From the NCBI GenBank assembly GCA_036262035.1, contig DATAJS010000027.1, positions 1 through 64,000 on the forward strand: a stretch of DNA of 64,000 nucleotides. Reading direction: 5' to 3'. Origin of the DNA: Burkholderiales bacterium. GTDB taxonomy: Bacteria > Pseudomonadota > Gammaproteobacteria > Burkholderiales > SG8-41. This document shows, one piece after another, positions 62,995 to 64,000 of this stretch; the stretch's first letter is position 1; each line of letters starts with the position of its first letter. The notes under the pieces were generated by a model that had not been told where the DNA came from, searched no databases, and saw only the letters and a program-made list of their open reading frames with translations. The position numbers were made by a program, and so were the translations under genes.

Positions 62995-64000
62995 TGATCG
63001 AATCGAAGACGTTCGTCGACGCCGCCCGCGCCCGCGGCTTCGGCCTGTGGACCGGCGTGCCGTGCTCCTATCTCACGCCGTTCCTGAACTCGGTGATCGC
63101 CGACCGCTCGCTCGCTTACGTGCCCGCGAGCAACGAAGGCGAAGCGGTCGCGATCGCGGTCGGCTCGCACATCGGCGGCAGGCGCGCGGTGGCGATGTTC
63201 CAGAACTCGGGCCTCGGCAACGCGGTCAGCCCCCTGACTTCGCTCGCGCACACCCACCGCGTGCCGGTGCTGCTCATCGTCAGCCGCCGCGGCGATCCCG
63301 AAGGCGCGGCCGACGAGCCGCAGCACGAGCTCATGGGGCGCATCACGACCGACATGCTCGACGTGATCGGGGTGAAATGGGAGCTCTTCCCGACCGAAGC
63401 GACCGAGGTCGAAGCCGCGCTCGAGCGCGCCGCCGCGCACATGGACAAGGCCGGGCTGCCGTACGCGCTGGTGATGCGCAAAGGCTCGGTGAAATCGTCG
63501 CCCCCGCCCGAGATTCCCGCGGGCAAGCCGCTCGCGCAGATCCAGACCTCGCGCCCGGTTGAGGCCCGCACGCTCAAGCGCGATTACCTCGCGGCCCTGC
63601 AATCGGCCGCGACCGACCGCGACATCATCGTCTCGACGACGGGCTACACCAGCCGCGAGCTCTATGCGCTCGGCGACAAACCGAACCAGCTCTACGTCGT
63701 CGGCGCGATGGGTTGCGTCTCCAGCGTCGGGCTCGGCCTCGCGCTGGCGCGACCCGACGTGCGCGTGACCGTGCTCGACGGCGACGGCTCGGCGCTGATG
63801 CGCCTGGGCGGGCTGCCTGCGATCGCTTACCAGCGGCCGGCGAATCTCCTGCACATCGTGCTCGACAACGGCATGCACGAATCGACCGGCGGGCAGTTCA
63901 CGGTGACGTCGTCGGTGGACCTCGTCGCGATCGCCGCGGCGTGCGGCTACCCGAAGTCGACCCGGGTCACGACGCCCGAAGATCTCGTCGGCGTGTTCAA
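62994..64000 (+). CDS. aepY: Phosphonopyruvate decarboxylase, partial
   Basis: 335 residues are visible; the gene runs off the right edge. It is ThDP-dependent: VPCSYLTPFLNSVIA and YVPASNEGEAVAIAVGSHIG start the family pattern, FQNSGLGNAVSPLTSLAHTH is the PYR domain, and TVLDGDGSALMRLGGLPAIA with VLDNGMHESTGGQ is the ThDP/Mg site. It drives the unfavourable mutase step by forming phosphonoacetaldehyde. An aminotransferase (aepZ) making 2-aminoethylphosphonate would be expected just beyond the window. Confidence 0.93.
   Translation, partial: MIESKTFVDAARARGFGLWTGVPCSYLTPFLNSVIADRSLAYVPASNEGEAVAIAVGSHIGGRRAVAMFQNSGLGNAVSPLTSLAHTHRVPVLLIVSRRGDPEGAADEPQHELMGRITTDMLDVIGVKWELFPTEATEVEAALERAAAHMDKAGLPYALVMRKGSVKSSPPPEIPAGKPLAQIQTSRPVEARTLKRDYLAALQSAATDRDIIVSTTGYTSRELYALGDKPNQLYVVGAMGCVSSVGLGLALARPDVRVTVLDGDGSALMRLGGLPAIAYQRPANLLHIVLDNGMHESTGGQFTVTSSVDLVAIAAACGYPKSTRVTTPEDLVGVF

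Overview
The window is GC-rich chromosomal DNA, most likely from a betaproteobacterium (Burkholderiales/Nitrosomonadales type). The reasons are the torF-glnK-amt operon, the GshA family, metX-metW, the truncated PTS (EIIA-HPr-EI), the gatCAB / mreBCD-mrdA-rodA-rlpA layout and hslVU. No rRNA, tRNA or CRISPR array was recognised. Genus or species cannot be read from the sequence.

Layout. 1-4334 is a scarred accessory region: an RHS (YD-repeat) gene that runs off the left edge, a glycosyltransferase gene lodged between RHS pieces, a stray comM/yifB tail and a broken MauG-type peroxidase, all next to the intact comM/yifB (4385-5884). 5957-19898 is housekeeping: ubiK; torF-glnK-amt behind a clear sigma-54 promoter; glutathione synthesis (gshA, gshB); the regulatory PTS; metX-metW behind a SAM-II riboswitch with a terminator; ampG; xth; pyrE; and a DUF4124 protein. 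20180-32610 holds gatCAB, the rod-shape/elongasome operon, rlpA and hslVU. 32932-43534 is a minus-strand metal block (zinc-type permease and binding protein without an adjacent ATPase, a porin, DUF2946, then a MacB-like transporter and a CobW GTPase). It is split by a plus-strand four-gene cassette (36534-40653): a TIR protein with an EAD-like N-terminus, a stand-alone EAD-like protein, an ABC ATPase and a polytopic membrane protein. 43608-47755 carries yidD, a TolC-like protein, a CdsA-like enzyme, an acyl carrier protein and a ketoacyl-ACP synthase. 47758 to the right edge is a surface-glycan cluster: about nine glycosyltransferase-like genes, a GT-C-like membrane protein, an ABC exporter and the phosphonate genes aepX and aepY. 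The last pair implies a 2-aminoethylphosphonate- or phosphonate-decorated glycan.

Two things stand out. First, the TIR/EAD/ABC/permease cassette looks like a compact conflict (possibly antiphage) system in which an ABC transporter takes the sensor position; I do not recognise it as a described system. Second, almost every long intergenic gap carries a DNA element with the same design but different sequence: short tandem units (7-15 nt) on one side and their reverse complement on the other, often overlapping stop codons and once read through as protein. The glycan cluster also has an ABO-like GT6 transferase with a vertebrate-style DVD motif next to an alpha-1,2-fucosyltransferase.

Functions are assigned from recognised motifs and family memory only; no database search was run.
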